A stretch of 64,000 bases of DNA from Pseudorhodobacter sp. PARRP1 (GCA_002256245.1 NKIU01000009.1:1-64000), one strand, 5' to 3'. Positions 52,312 to 62,189 are shown, counted from the stretch's first letter. A program made the numbers and translations. Notes: generated by a model from the sequence alone, not told the origin.

Positions 52312-52845
52312 ATGGCGCAGGAAAACAACGCCCCCGAAGCTGAAGACATCGAAGGGCTCGAAGATTTCATTGCAACCGACGAACTCGACGCCCTGCGTGC
52401 CGAGCGTGACGATATGCGCGACCGCTTCATGCGTGCGCTCGCCGATGCCGAAAACGCCCGCAAACGTGGCGAGCGTGACAGGCGTGAGGCCGAGCAATAC
52501 GGCGGCTCCAAACTCGCCCGCGACATGCTGCCGGTCTATGACAACCTCAAGCGCGCCCTTGATGCCGCAAATGACGACACCCGCGCGCAGGCCGGGGCCT
52601 TGATCGAAGGCTTGGAACTGACCCTTCGCGAACTCACCAATGTGCTGAAAAAGCACGGCGTTGATGAGATCAATCCCGCAATCGGCGAAAGCTTCGATCC
52701 GCAACTGCATCAAGCCATGTTCGAAGCCCCGCTGCCTGGCACGAAGGCCGGTCAGATCATTCAGGTGATGGGCGCAGGCTTCATGCTGCACGACCGTCTT
52801 CTGCGCCCGGCGCAGGTCGGCGTGTCGTCGAACACCCAAGGCTGA
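52312..52845 (+). CDS. grpE: Nucleotide exchange factor GrpE
   Basis: A 177-aa protein with an acidic N-terminus, a long coiled coil (about 25-80: ELDALRAERDDMRDRFMRAL, then ENARKRGERDR) and the head domain with DMLPVYDNLKRAL, HGVDEINPAIGESFDPQLHQAMFE and VMGAGFMLHDRLLRPAQVGVS. It releases ADP from DnaK. A symmetrical terminator follows. Confidence 0.96.
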   Translation: MAQENNAPEAEDIEGLEDFIATDELDALRAERDDMRDRFMRALADAENARKRGERDRREAEQYGGSKLARDMLPVYDNLKRALDAANDDTRAQAGALIEGLELTLRELTNVLKKHGVDEINPAIGESFDPQLHQAMFEAPLPGTKAGQIIQVMGAGFMLHDRLLRPAQVGVSSNTQG

Positions 52846-52859
52846 CAGCGCGGCAAACC

Positions 52860-52882
52860 CCGGAGGGTGCCACACCCTCCGG
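52860..52882. terminator. Bidirectional hairpin between grpE and mutS
   Basis: CCGGAGGGTG (52860-52869) and CACCCTCCGG (52873-52882) form a perfect 10-bp stem with a 3-base loop, 15 bases past the grpE stop and 18 before the mutS stop. No long T run on either side. Confidence 0.7.
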
Positions 52883-52899
52883 ATCTCCCATGGCGCGAT

Positions 52900-55548
52900 T
52901 TATTGCGCCTTCAGCAAATCCTTTAGCGTGTAGACCAAGCGAAGCGCCTCAATAGGCGTCAACTCGTCCGGCAGCACCTGTTGCAGCGCTGCTTCAACCC
53001 GCGATTCCTTCGCCGCCGGCTTCGGCATGGGCGCAGGTATGGCCCGGAACAACGGCAAATCGTCGATCAGTGCCTTTTGCCGCGATCCGCCCTCGCGCTC
53101 ACCCGATTCCAGCGCCTCCAGCACCACCTTTGCCCGCTCGATCACCGTCGCAGGCAACCCCGCTAGCCGAGCAACCTGCACGCCATAAGACCGGTCTGCC
53201 GCGCCCTTCTTGACCTCGTGCAGGAAAATCACCTCGCCGTCCCATTCCTTGACGGTCACGGTGGCGTTCTCCACCCCGGCCAGTTTGCCAGAAAGCGCAG
53301 TCATTTCATGGTAATGCGTGGCAAACAGCGCCCGACAGCGGTTGGTTTCGTGCAGATGCTCCATCGTCGCCCAGGCAATCGACAGCCCGTCATAGGTTGC
53401 GGTGCCGCGGCCGATCTCATCCAGGATAACCAAAGCCCTGTCATCCGCCTGATTGAGGATCGCCGCCGTTTCCACCATCTCGACCATGAAGGTGGATCGC
53501 CCGCGCGCCAGATCGTCCGATGCACCAACCCGGCTGAACAACTGGCTGACAAGGCCGATATGCGCCGCATCCGCAGGCACGAAACTGCCGGCCTGCGCCA
53601 GCAACACGATCAGCGCATTTTGCCGCAGAAACGTCGATTTACCCGCCATGTTCGGCCCGGTCAGAAGCCAGATCGCGGGTGTCGCCTGTTCGGTCAGCGC
53701 GCAGTCATTGGCGACGAACGCGCCCCCGCCCTGCTTGCGCAACGCGCGCTCTACCACCGGATGCCGCCCACCTGCCACCATGAACGCGCGGCTGTCATCA
53801 ACACGCGGCTCCACCCAGTTTTCCGCCGCCGCCAGATCGGCAAAAGCGCCGCTCAAATCAATCTCGGCAAGCCCGCGGGCGGCCGCTCCGATGGGGCCTG
53901 CCTGATCCATGATTGCGGCACGAAGCGCCTCGTAGTGACGTTTTTCGATCTCCAGCGCCCGGTTGCCAGCGTTCAGGATCTTCGTCTCAATCTCGTTCAG
54001 CGGGATCGTCGTAAAGCGCACCTGATTGGCGGTGGTCTGGCGGTGAATGAAGGTTTCTGACAAGGGCGCTGCAAACATCTTTTCCGCGTGCAGCGTGGTT
54101 GTTTCGATGAAATAGCCGAGAACATTGTTGTGCTTGATCTTCAGGCTTTGCACGCCCGACAGCGCGATATACTCCGCCTGCATCTGTGCGATCACGCCGC
54201 GCCCCTCGTCGCGCAAGCGGCGGGTTTCGTCCAGATCACCATCAAAACCTTCGGCAATGTAGCCGCCATCGCGGGCCAGCAGCGGTGGTTCTGCGATCAG
54301 CGCCGCGTCCAGCAGGTCAATCAGCGCGCCATGCCCGACCAACGCCTGCGCGGCCTCTGCCAGCAGGGGCGGCACCTGTTGCATGCGTTCCGAAATGCGC
54401 TCGGCCTGCGTCAGTCCAGCCCGGATAGCGGCCAGATCGCGCGGGCCGCCACGGTCCAAGGCCAGACGCGACAGCGCCCTGTCCATATCGGGCACGCGCC
54501 GCAGATCGGCGCGCAAATCCTCGCGCAAACGGCTCTGTTCCAGCAAAAACCGCACCGACTCCAGCCGCTGATGGATCACACGAAGGTCGCGCGACGGGCT
54601 GGAAAGCCGCCGCTCCAGCAACCGCGCGCCTGCAGCCGTTGCGGTGCGGTCCACCGCCGCAAGCAACGACCCCTCGCGCCCGCCGGACAGGGCTTGGGTG
54701 ATCTCCAGATTGCGCCGGGTCGCCGCATCAATCTGCATCGCCCCATCGGCATTCTCGCGCAAAGGCGGGCGCAACAGCGGCAGTTTTCCGCGCTGTGTCA
54801 GATCAAGGTAATCCACCAACCCGCCCATTGCGGCAATTTCGGCGCGGCCAAAGCTGCCGAACGCCTCAAGCGAGCCGACATTCCACAGCTTGCACAGCCG
54901 CTGCTCGGCACTGGTGGAATCAAAACTGCCGCGCGACAGGGTGGTCAGCGCGGCACCCGATTCCGTCACCAACAAGGCCAAATCACGCTCGCGGGCCTCC
55001 GACACCAGCACTTCGCGCGGGGCCAGCCGCGCCAGTTCCGGCCCCAGCCGCACTTCGGGGCAGGGCATCACCCGCAATTCTCCGGTTGAGATATCAACCC
55101 AAGCCAACGCGCTTTCCTCACGCACATCGGCGAATGCCACCAGATAGTTATGCCGCCGCGCCTCAAGCAAGGAATCCTCGGTCAGCGTTCCCGGTGTGAC
55201 CAGCCGCACCACATCGCGCTTGACCACCGATTTGCTGCCACGCTTTTTCGCCTCGGCGGGGTCTTCCATCTGCTCGGCAATCGCCACGCGAAAGCCCTTG
55301 CGGATCAGCGTCAGCAGATAGCCCTCGGCGGCATGATAGGGCACACCGCACAAAGCAATCGGCTTGCCATTGTGAAAGCCGCGCTGGGTCAGGGTGATGT
55401 CCAACGCCTCGGCCGCGGCCACGGCATCGTCAAAAAACATCTCGTAGAAATCGCCAAGGCGGTAGAACAGCAAGGCGCTGGGGTTTTGCGCCTTGATTTC
55501 CAGATACTGCGCCATCATCGGCGTTACGGTGTCATCGCTCACATTCAT
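52900..55548 (-). CDS. mutS: DNA mismatch repair protein MutS
   Basis: An 882-aa protein of standard length. The mismatch-recognition domain shows PSALLFYRLGDFYEMFFDDA (with the Phe-x-Glu reading motif). The clamp and core follow, and the ATPase has GPNMAGKST at about residue 632, then RVGASDDLARGRSTFMVEM, LDEIGRGTATYDGLSIAWA and FATHYHEMT. It recognises mispairs and recruits MutL. It is downstream of the Nudix gene on the same strand. Confidence 0.97.
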   Translation of the reverse strand: MNVSDDTVTPMMAQYLEIKAQNPSALLFYRLGDFYEMFFDDAVAAAEALDITLTQRGFHNGKPIALCGVPYHAAEGYLLTLIRKGFRVAIAEQMEDPAEAKKRGSKSVVKRDVVRLVTPGTLTEDSLLEARRHNYLVAFADVREESALAWVDISTGELRVMPCPEVRLGPELARLAPREVLVSEARERDLALLVTESGAALTTLSRGSFDSTSAEQRLCKLWNVGSLEAFGSFGRAEIAAMGGLVDYLDLTQRGKLPLLRPPLRENADGAMQIDAATRRNLEITQALSGGREGSLLAAVDRTATAAGARLLERRLSSPSRDLRVIHQRLESVRFLLEQSRLREDLRADLRRVPDMDRALSRLALDRGGPRDLAAIRAGLTQAERISERMQQVPPLLAEAAQALVGHGALIDLLDAALIAEPPLLARDGGYIAEGFDGDLDETRRLRDEGRGVIAQMQAEYIALSGVQSLKIKHNNVLGYFIETTTLHAEKMFAAPLSETFIHRQTTANQVRFTTIPLNEIETKILNAGNRALEIEKRHYEALRAAIMDQAGPIGAAARGLAEIDLSGAFADLAAAENWVEPRVDDSRAFMVAGGRHPVVERALRKQGGGAFVANDCALTEQATPAIWLLTGPNMAGKSTFLRQNALIVLLAQAGSFVPADAAHIGLVSQLFSRVGASDDLARGRSTFMVEMVETAAILNQADDRALVILDEIGRGTATYDGLSIAWATMEHLHETNRCRALFATHYHEMTALSGKLAGVENATVTVKEWDGEVIFLHEVKKGAADRSYGVQVARLAGLPATVIERAKVVLEALESGEREGGSRQKALIDDLPLFRAIPAPMPKPAAKESRVEAALQQVLPDELTPIEALRLVYTLKDLLKAQ

Positions 55549-55568
55549 CCCCCTGATCGCCCGCCACC

Positions 55569-55979
55569 CTACAAAACCGTCAGGGCATCAGCAACACGGG
55601 CCTGCAAGGCGGGCACCGCCAAAGGGTGCGAAAGATACTGGGTGACCGGCATGATCTGCCAATACTGGCCTTCATCACCAAAGCGGATCGCCTTGATTTC
55701 GGCAGGCGTAATGTGCCCCGCGAAAAAAACCGAGGCGCGCGCACTGTCCATCATGCTGGGCCAAACTCGGCGGAACACCAAACGGTCGGGCGGCAGGATC
55801 AGTCCGAATTCCTCGTGCAACTCGCGCAAAAGGCAGCCTTCCGCAGTTTCTCCCCCCTCGCGCCCGCCACCCGGAAGATCCCAATGGCCGGGCCACGGCA
55901 GGCCGGGTTTGTCATCGCGCAGATATGTCAGCAGGGCGTCACCACACAGCAGCGCCGCCTTGCAGCCCACAAAATCCAT
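55569..55979 (-). CDS. Nudix hydrolase
   Basis: A 136-aa protein from the ATG at 55979 (a GTG precedes it). The Nudix box GGGREGGETAEGCLLRELHE followed by EFGL matches Gx5Ex7REUxEExGU fully. KAALLCGDALLTYLRDDK and LPWPGHWDLPGG surround it. The substrate is not evident; it could be a nucleotide-pool cleaner. It lies 20 bp upstream of mutS and 9 bp after the nfeD-like gene, so may share their transcript. Confidence 0.88.
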   Translation of the reverse strand: MDFVGCKAALLCGDALLTYLRDDKPGLPWPGHWDLPGGGREGGETAEGCLLRELHEEFGLILPPDRLVFRRVWPSMMDSARASVFFAGHITPAEIKAIRFGDEGQYWQIMPVTQYLSHPLAVPALQARVADALTVL

Positions 55980-55988
55980 CACCGCGCG

Positions 55989-56255
55989 TCAGTTATCATT
56001 GATGTCCTTGTCCCACAGCTTGACCTGCCCGGTCTTCACGCCCACCGTGGCACGCAGCGCGATCCATGAGGCCAGCGACAGCAGGGCAAAGATCAACAAA
56101 GTCAGCGGCAGGCTGACCGACAGGCCGATGCCCAAAAGCACCCCCGTCAGCACCGCGCCCACCGCAAACCCCAGGAATATAAAGCCGGGCAGCAACACCT
56201 CGGCCACGCCCAAAGCAAAGCCGCCTGCGATCCAGACCCACCACACCGTCCACAT
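55989..56255 (-). CDS. NfeD family membrane protein (short form)
   Basis: An 88-aa protein with a hydrophobic core of two to three helices (VWIAGGFALGVAEVLLPGFIFLGF, then GAVLTGVLLGIG and LPLTLLIFALLSLASWIALR). Its end is only GQVKLWDKDINDN, so the soluble OB-fold domain of long NfeD proteins is essentially missing. Such short NfeD proteins (YbbK type) pair with SPFH proteins. Its ATG follows the SPFH stop with no gap. Confidence 0.8.
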   Translation of the reverse strand: MWTVWWVWIAGGFALGVAEVLLPGFIFLGFAVGAVLTGVLLGIGLSVSLPLTLLIFALLSLASWIALRATVGVKTGQVKLWDKDINDN

Positions 56256-57131
56256 TCAGCTACGCCCTTTCAACATCTTGAACGCATCGCCAAAGGCATC
56301 CAGCGCCTGTGCCGGCACGATGATCATCTGCTTGCCCGAGCCTTGACCCACCGTCGTCAGGGCCTCAACCTGCTTCAACGCCACCTGATACTGCGCGGCC
56401 TCGATGCCGTTTTCCTTGATGGCACCTGCGATCACTTCAGTCGCATAAGCCTCGGCGTCTGCCAACACGCGGCGCGCCTTGGCGCCCTGTTCGGCAGCAT
56501 AAAGCTCGGCGTCGGCGTTCAACTCGACCGCGCGCTTTTTGCCCTCGGCCTCGGTCACTTGCGCCCGGCGCGCGCGCTCGGCGTTCAACTGCTGCATCAT
56601 CGCATGGCGGGTGGCTTCATCGAGCGACACGTCGAGGATTTCGGCCCGGGTCACCTCGATGCCCCAATCTTCCACCATGGCGCGCACGTGCTCTCGGATG
56701 TTTGCGGTCAATTCATTGCGGTTGGATTGCACCTGATCCAACTCCATCTTGCCGATTTCAGACCGCACGATGCCCGCAACCGTGGTGGCAATGGCGCTAT
56801 CGACATCCTTGATGCGATACACGGTCTTTTCCGGCGAGATCACCCGGTAAAATACGCTCGTCTCGACCTTGACCAGCACGTTGTCGGTGGTGATGGCGTC
56901 TTGGTGCGCGGTTGGCAACTGGCGTTCCAGAATGGAAACCTTGTGCGCCACACGGTCCAGAAACGGCACGGTAAAGTTGATCCCCGGCCCCAACACCGAG
57001 CGCAGGCGGCCCAGCCGTTCGACCACATACTTTTCCGATTGCGGCACGATGCGGATGGCCTTGAACAGGGCCACGATGATGAACAGAGCGATGGCGCCGA
57101 AAACCGCGCCGCTGCCGATGAATTGATCCAT
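56256..57131 (-). CDS. SPFH/band 7 protein (stomatin/QmcA-like)
   Basis: The product is 291 aa from the ATG at 57131 (GGGAGA upstream). One membrane span (about 5-28) precedes the SPFH domain: IRIVPQSEKYVVERLGRL, GPGINFTVPFLDRVAHKVSI, DNVLVKVETSVFYRVISPEK, REHVRAMVEDWGIEVTRAEI. A helical segment rich in Ala/Glu follows. Such proteins form membrane rings that scaffold or regulate proteases. Partner of the NfeD gene just downstream. Confidence 0.88.
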   Translation of the reverse strand: MDQFIGSGAVFGAIALFIIVALFKAIRIVPQSEKYVVERLGRLRSVLGPGINFTVPFLDRVAHKVSILERQLPTAHQDAITTDNVLVKVETSVFYRVISPEKTVYRIKDVDSAIATTVAGIVRSEIGKMELDQVQSNRNELTANIREHVRAMVEDWGIEVTRAEILDVSLDEATRHAMMQQLNAERARRAQVTEAEGKKRAVELNADAELYAAEQGAKARRVLADAEAYATEVIAGAIKENGIEAAQYQVALKQVEALTTVGQGSGKQMIIVPAQALDAFGDAFKMLKGRS

Positions 57132-57322
57132 GAAAATCTCCCTCGAAAATACAGATGGCGGCGATGCGCCCAAAAACAAGGTGCCTGCTTTCGCGCGGTT
57201 TCGCAACCGGGGCAGGTCGGTATGCCGCGGGATACCTTTCGGTTTGACCTTGTCTGGTGTTATCGCTCACATAGGTATCAGCCAGAACGCAATTCCAAGA
57301 ACCGCGTCAAAGGACCACATCC

Positions 57323-58732
57323 ATGACTCAATCGCAAATCGGCCTGATCGGCCTTGGCACCATGGGCGCCATGCTGGCCCTGAATATCGCCGAAAAGGGT
57401 TTTCCGATTGCCGTGTGGAACCGCACGGTGTCCGTCACCCATGGCTTCAAGGCTGAAGCGGGCGCGTTGGCCGACATGGTGACCCCGTGTGAGACCTTGG
57501 CCGATCTGGTCGCCGCGATCAAACCGCCGCGCGCGATCATCCTGATGGTGCCCGCCGGGCAGCCGGTGGATGACATGATCGCCGCCTTGCGCCCGCTGAT
57601 GGCGGCCGATGATCTGATCATTGATGCCGGAAACGCGCTGTTTCACGACACCGACCGCCGCGCCGCAGAGGCCGCCGAGAAAGGCCCGCACTTTCTGGGC
57701 ATTGGTGTGTCGGGCGGCGAGGAGGGCGCGCGGCACGGCCCCGCCATCATGGGCGGCGGTCTGCGCGCCGATTGGGACCGGGTTGCCCCGATCCTGAACG
57801 CGATTGCGGCGAAGTATAAGGGCGAGCCTTGCGCCGCCTATATGGGGCCAGCCGGGGCGGGGCATTTTGTCAAGGCGGTACACAACGGCATCGAATACGC
57901 CGATATGCAAATGATCGCCGAGGTTTACGGCGTTATGCGCGACGGTCTGGGCATGAGCGCCGCCGAGATTTCCGATGTGTTCAAGGCGTGGAACCAAGGC
58001 CCGCTGCAATCCTATCTGATCGAGATTTCCGGCGAAGTTGCCGCCGCCACCGACACCCACTCGGGCAAGCCGATGCTGGATATGATCCTTGACCGCGCAG
58101 GCCAGAAAGGCACTGGCCGCTGGACGGTGATCGAGGCGCAGCATCTTGCCGCCGCCATCCCCGCGATTGAAGCCGCCGTGATGGCGCGCAACCTTTCGTC
58201 GCGGTTGGAGGAACGCCTGGCTGGCGAGGCCGTGTTCGGCGCGGCGCCGCAGGCCGGGGCCAAGCTGACCCTGGCGCAGTTGGAACAGGCGCTGATCGCA
58301 GGCAAAATCCTGTGCTATGCGCAAGGATTTGCGCTGATTTCGGCGGCGTCCAAGGCGTTTGACTGGCCGATGCCGCTGCCCGAAATCGCGCGGGTGTGGC
58401 GTGAGGGCTGTATTATCCGCTCGACGATGTTGAATGATATGGCAACCGCGCTGACCGATGATCCGGCGCGCAATCTGATGCTGGCACCGTTCTTTGCCGA
58501 TCATCTGAAAGCGTCGCATGGCGCGCTGCGTCAGGTGATCGCGGCGGGGGCGCTGAGTGGTCTGCCGCTGCCCGCGCTGGCCTCGGGGCTTGCGTGGTTT
58601 GACATGATGCGCACCGGGCGCTCGACCGCGAACATGATCCAGGCGCAGCGCGATTTCTTTGGCGCGCATGGGTTTGAGCGTGTGGACGGCATTGCCGACA
58701 AGCACGGGCCTTGGGCCGGTCACGGCATCTGA
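57323..58732 (+). CDS. gnd: 6-phosphogluconate dehydrogenase (decarboxylating)
   Basis: A 469-aa protein with AAAGGA upstream. The N-terminal NADP fold begins IGLIGLGTMGAMLALNIAEKG; VSGGEEGARHGPAIMGGG, the catalytic GHFVKAVHNGIEYADMQ and the C-terminal FGAHGFERVD are family hallmarks. It oxidises 6-phosphogluconate to ribulose-5-phosphate and CO2 in the pentose phosphate path. It stands alone and its last 13 bp overlap pxpC in convergence. Confidence 0.97.
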   Translation: MTQSQIGLIGLGTMGAMLALNIAEKGFPIAVWNRTVSVTHGFKAEAGALADMVTPCETLADLVAAIKPPRAIILMVPAGQPVDDMIAALRPLMAADDLIIDAGNALFHDTDRRAAEAAEKGPHFLGIGVSGGEEGARHGPAIMGGGLRADWDRVAPILNAIAAKYKGEPCAAYMGPAGAGHFVKAVHNGIEYADMQMIAEVYGVMRDGLGMSAAEISDVFKAWNQGPLQSYLIEISGEVAAATDTHSGKPMLDMILDRAGQKGTGRWTVIEAQHLAAAIPAIEAAVMARNLSSRLEERLAGEAVFGAAPQAGAKLTLAQLEQALIAGKILCYAQGFALISAASKAFDWPMPLPEIARVWREGCIIRSTMLNDMATALTDDPARNLMLAPFFADHLKASHGALRQVIAAGALSGLPLPALASGLAWFDMMRTGRSTANMIQAQRDFFGAHGFERVDGIADKHGPWAGHGI

Positions 58733-59673
58733 CGCGCGCGCAACCGATCTTCAAACGCGGCAAGGCGCTGGGCGTTTTGCCGTGTGATCGCAATGGCTTC
58801 GGCGGGTGAAACCGCTTGAAACACCACGGCATCGCGCGGGCGGCATTGCACGAACGCATCCAGATCGCATCCCAGAACCGTGGCGATTTTCGGATAGCCC
58901 CCGGTGGTCTGGTGATCCGATAGCAGCACCGTGGCTGTGCCGTCACCAGCCACCTGCACTGATCCGCGCAGGATAGGTTCTGACGGGATCGACAGCGCGT
59001 TGGCCGGAGCAATGGCTGGCCCGCGCAGACGCATCCCCATGCGGTCAACCGCATCGGTGGCTTCAAACCGCGCCGAGGTGAAGGTGGCCAGCGTTTCGTC
59101 GGCAAAGAACCGATCCTGCGGGCCAAGAGTGCAGCGCAGAACGTGACGCGGCCGCGCCCAGACCGGGCAGCGCAGCGCGCCTTCACGCATGGGCAGGCTT
59201 TGCGCATCGGTGATGGTCAACACCTGACCCGCCGCCAGCCTGCCACCACCAAACCCGGATGCGCCATGCGTCGCGCGGCTGCCCAGCCATGTCGCTGCCT
59301 CAAGCCGGCCCGCAAAGCTCAGGTAGCACCAACTGCCCCATGGTCCGGGCCGGATGCTCAGCGTCTCGCCCGCCCTGATCGCAAAGGCGTTCCACGCCCC
59401 TAACTTGCGCCCCGCGATCTCGGCAATGAAACCGCCTCCCACAAGTGCAAGCGTCACGGCACCGCTCAGGCAGCGCAGCGACAGGCCGCCGCGGGAAATC
59501 TCAACGCAGGCATGGTCCGCCGGATTACCGAGTGCGGCATTGGCGAGGGCAAAACTGCTGCGGTCCATCGGGCCCGAGGCAGGCACGCCGTAGCGCATCA
59601 GGCCGGGGCGGCCTGCGTCTTGGATCGTGACATGAGGCCCCGAGAATGCCACCTGAAATGTGGCTTCGGTCAT
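58720..59673 (-). CDS. pxpC: 5-oxoprolinase subunit C (PxpC; biotin-dependent carboxyltransferase-like)
   Basis: A 317-aa protein of the KipA/allophanate hydrolase subunit 2 family: TIQDAGRPGLMRYGVPASGPMD, ALGNPADHACVEIS, DRMGMRLRG, and LLSDHQTTGGYPKIATVLGCDLD. With PxpA and PxpB it hydrolyses 5-oxoproline (pyroglutamate) to glutamate using ATP. It starts 4 bp inside pxpB. Confidence 0.9.
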   Translation of the reverse strand: MTEATFQVAFSGPHVTIQDAGRPGLMRYGVPASGPMDRSSFALANAALGNPADHACVEISRGGLSLRCLSGAVTLALVGGGFIAEIAGRKLGAWNAFAIRAGETLSIRPGPWGSWCYLSFAGRLEAATWLGSRATHGASGFGGGRLAAGQVLTITDAQSLPMREGALRCPVWARPRHVLRCTLGPQDRFFADETLATFTSARFEATDAVDRMGMRLRGPAIAPANALSIPSEPILRGSVQVAGDGTATVLLSDHQTTGGYPKIATVLGCDLDAFVQCRPRDAVVFQAVSPAEAIAITRQNAQRLAAFEDRLRARQMP

Positions 59674-60356
59674 AGCGCCGCCTCGTATTCCGCGCGCCCG
59701 ATGCGGCGGAAGCGCACTTTATCGCCGACATCGAACAGAAAGGGGCGCGCGGGGTCATCGGTCAGAATCCGGGTGGGGGATCGCCCGATGATCCACCATC
59801 CGGTTGGCATCAGCAGCGTGGTGACAAGGCATTGCGCCCCCGCGATGATCACCGATCCTGCCGGGATATTGCGCACCGGGGCAGGCTTGCGGTCCAGCCG
59901 GATCGCTTCGGGCACGCCGCCCAGATAGGCATAGCCGGGCGCGAAGCCATACATGAACACCGCGTAATCGCCCGCAAGATGGGCGTTGATCACCGCCTGA
60001 GGTGTCAGGCCGGTCTGCGTGGCGACTGTGGCCAGATCGGAGGCGAGCTCGGCATCGTAGCACACCAGAACCTCGCGCAGGGCGGGTTGCGGGCGTGTGG
60101 TGGCTTTGGCGGTCAGAAGGCTGCGCAGATGGGCGATGGTGGTGGTGTGATCCGTCGTCGCCGGGTCAAACTCGACCAGCAGATTGACAAAGGCCGGGAC
60201 GGCTTCGCGAAAACCCGCGAAGGGCTGCGCCGCAAGGGCCTGATCCAGCCGCAGCACGGCATCATGGGCGGCATGATCCAGCGTTGTGCCAAACTCTACC
60301 AGCACCGCGCGTTCTGCGATGGGGCGGAAGATCGGCGCGCTTGGTGTGGGCTGCAT
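59670..60356 (-). CDS. pxpB: 5-oxoprolinase subunit B (PxpB)
   Basis: A 228-aa protein from the ATG at 60356, overlapping the pxpA stop. Family features: RAVLVEFG, FREAVPAFVNLLVEFDP, YAVFMYGFAPGYAYLGGVPEAI and NIPAGSVIIAGAQCLVTTLLMPTGWWIIGR, as in KipI/allophanate hydrolase subunit 1. It is the second subunit of the ATP-dependent 5-oxoprolinase. Order A-B-C is standard. Confidence 0.9.
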   Translation of the reverse strand: MQPTPSAPIFRPIAERAVLVEFGTTLDHAAHDAVLRLDQALAAQPFAGFREAVPAFVNLLVEFDPATTDHTTTIAHLRSLLTAKATTRPQPALREVLVCYDAELASDLATVATQTGLTPQAVINAHLAGDYAVFMYGFAPGYAYLGGVPEAIRLDRKPAPVRNIPAGSVIIAGAQCLVTTLLMPTGWWIIGRSPTRILTDDPARPFLFDVGDKVRFRRIGRAEYEAAL

Positions 60357-61111
60357 CACAGGAAGGCAGCGATGGTGACGCCTGCTGCGGTCAGACGGCC
60401 ACGGATATGGCGGGCCATTTCCACCGCGCCGGGGCTGTCGCCATGCACGCAAATGGATTGCGCGGCGAGCGGGATCGGGTCGCCGCCGACCACTTGCATA
60501 AGGCCGGTGTCCAGAAACGCAAGCAGTCGCGCCACGGCGGCCTCTGGGTCGTGGATCATCGCGCCGGGTTGCGCGCGGGGAACAAGGCGACCGTTCGGCA
60601 GATAGCCCCGGTCGGCGAAAATCTCGGAGAACACGGTGACGCCCGCCGCCCGCGCGGCATCCTCCAACGCGGTGCCGGAAATCGCCAGCAGCGCCAGATC
60701 GGGCGAGATCGCCTTGACCGCCTGCGCAATCGCATCTGCCACAGCGCGATCATCCGCCGCCAGATTGGCCAGCGCGCCATGCGGCTTGACATAGGCCACC
60801 CGCGCGCCCGCCAATGTCGCCACGCCCTGCAAACTGCCGATCTGCGCGGCCACCATGCGCCCCACCTCTGCCGGAGCCATCGGGATCACCCTGCGGCCAA
60901 AGCCCAACGGGTCATTATATCCCGGATGTGCGCCCAGGATGACGCCGTTTTGCGCCGCCAATCGCAGGGTCTGATACATCGTCTCAGGGTCGCTGGCATG
61001 TCCGCCGCAAGCGATGTTGGCGCTGCTGACCAGCCCCAGCATCGCGGCATCATCGCCCATCGCCCAAGGGCCATAGCCCTCACCAAGATCAGAGTTCAGG
61101 TCGATGCGCAT
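60356..61111 (-). CDS. pxpA: 5-oxoprolinase subunit A (PxpA; LamB/YcsF)
   Basis: The product is 251 aa, beginning with the family signature DLNSDLGEGYGPWAMGDD, then NIACGGHASDPETM, GAHPGYNDPLGFGRR, YVKPHGALANLA and CVHGDSPGAVEMAR, which carry the catalytic metal ligands. It is the first gene of the pxpABC operon, 64 bp after the dehydrogenase gene on the same strand. Confidence 0.93.
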   Translation of the reverse strand: MRIDLNSDLGEGYGPWAMGDDAAMLGLVSSANIACGGHASDPETMYQTLRLAAQNGVILGAHPGYNDPLGFGRRVIPMAPAEVGRMVAAQIGSLQGVATLAGARVAYVKPHGALANLAADDRAVADAIAQAVKAISPDLALLAISGTALEDAARAAGVTVFSEIFADRGYLPNGRLVPRAQPGAMIHDPEAAVARLLAFLDTGLMQVVGGDPIPLAAQSICVHGDSPGAVEMARHIRGRLTAAGVTIAAFL

Positions 61112-61175
61112 CCTGTCGCCTTATTGCCATTGCGCGCGCAGCATAGCCGCGAAAGCAGCGTGGGGCCAAGCCGGG

Positions 61176-62189
61176 TTAGAAGGCGATGCTGTAGCGCATT
61201 TTGGCGCGGCCTTCATGCAGCGCCATCAGCGCATCCGAGGCGTCTTGCAGCCGGATCACCTCGACCGGGCTTTCCAGCGGGCTTTCCTCATGCAGCCGCA
61301 TCAGCGCCGCCATCTGCGTCCGCGTGCCAACGCTGGTGCCGGTCAGGGTGATGCCGGTCCATGTCAGCCATTCCTGGCTAAGCGGCACCGGCTCTGCCAC
61401 CATTGCCGCCGCGATGATCCGCCCCAAGGGCCGGGTGGCGGCTTGCATCGCGGGCCAAGTGCGGGGGGTGGGGGCGAAGTTGATCGTGGCATGGGCGCGC
61501 AAGGCCTGCGGCCAAGTGTCGGGCAGGGTGGCGGTGGCAAGTTCGGTGGCGCTTGCGCCCATCCGCCGCGCCATATCCAGCTTGGCGGGGTCGGTATCGA
61601 CAGCCACCACCGTCGCCCCGCGCCGTGCCGCCAGTTGCACGGCAAACAGGCCCAGCCCGCCGCAGCCAAAGATTGCGCAAGTCTCGCCATGCGCCAGTTT
61701 GGCCCGCTCAATCGCGCCGTAAGCTGTCAGCCCGGCGCACATCAGCGGGGCGAGGGCAGGGCCGTCCCCAGCCGGAACCTTCACCGCAAACGCAGCCTTT
61801 GCCACCACATATTCGGCAAACGTCCCCGGCACGTTGAAGCCATGCGCGCGCTGGGCGGGGCAGAAACTTTCTTCGCCCGCCAAGCACAGATCGCAGATGC
61901 CGCAAGTGTCGTGCAGCCAAGCCGCCCCGGCGCGTTCTCCCAGCGCCCAACCCTCAACGCCTGCGCCAAGGGCTGCAACCTCGCCCACACCCTCATGCCC
62001 CAGAATGAACGGATCGGGGGCAACCGGGGCCTGCGTATCACCCTTCCAGATATGCACGTCGGAATGGCAAACGCCGCTGGCCTCCAGCCGGATCAGGATT
62101 TCCCCCGGCCCCGGCACGGGCACGGGCAGATCGACCAGGCGCAACGGCTGGCCAAAGCCGTTCATCACCGCCGCGCGCATCAGCGCCAT
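61176..62189 (-). CDS. Zinc-dependent alcohol dehydrogenase
   Basis: A 337-aa medium-chain dehydrogenase. Catalytic zinc ligands C41 and H65-E66 (GVCHSDVHIW, GHEGVGEV); structural zinc C96, C99, C102 and C110; the nucleotide motif GCGGLGLFAVQLA. It resembles AdhP/AdhA-type enzymes that interconvert primary alcohols and aldehydes. Its ATG follows the choline-binding protein stop without a gap, so the two are one transcript; an involvement in choline or related alcohol breakdown is possible but not shown. Confidence 0.85.
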   Translation of the reverse strand: MALMRAAVMNGFGQPLRLVDLPVPVPGPGEILIRLEASGVCHSDVHIWKGDTQAPVAPDPFILGHEGVGEVAALGAGVEGWALGERAGAAWLHDTCGICDLCLAGEESFCPAQRAHGFNVPGTFAEYVVAKAAFAVKVPAGDGPALAPLMCAGLTAYGAIERAKLAHGETCAIFGCGGLGLFAVQLAARRGATVVAVDTDPAKLDMARRMGASATELATATLPDTWPQALRAHATINFAPTPRTWPAMQAATRPLGRIIAAAMVAEPVPLSQEWLTWTGITLTGTSVGTRTQMAALMRLHEESPLESPVEVIRLQDASDALMALHEGRAKMRYSIAF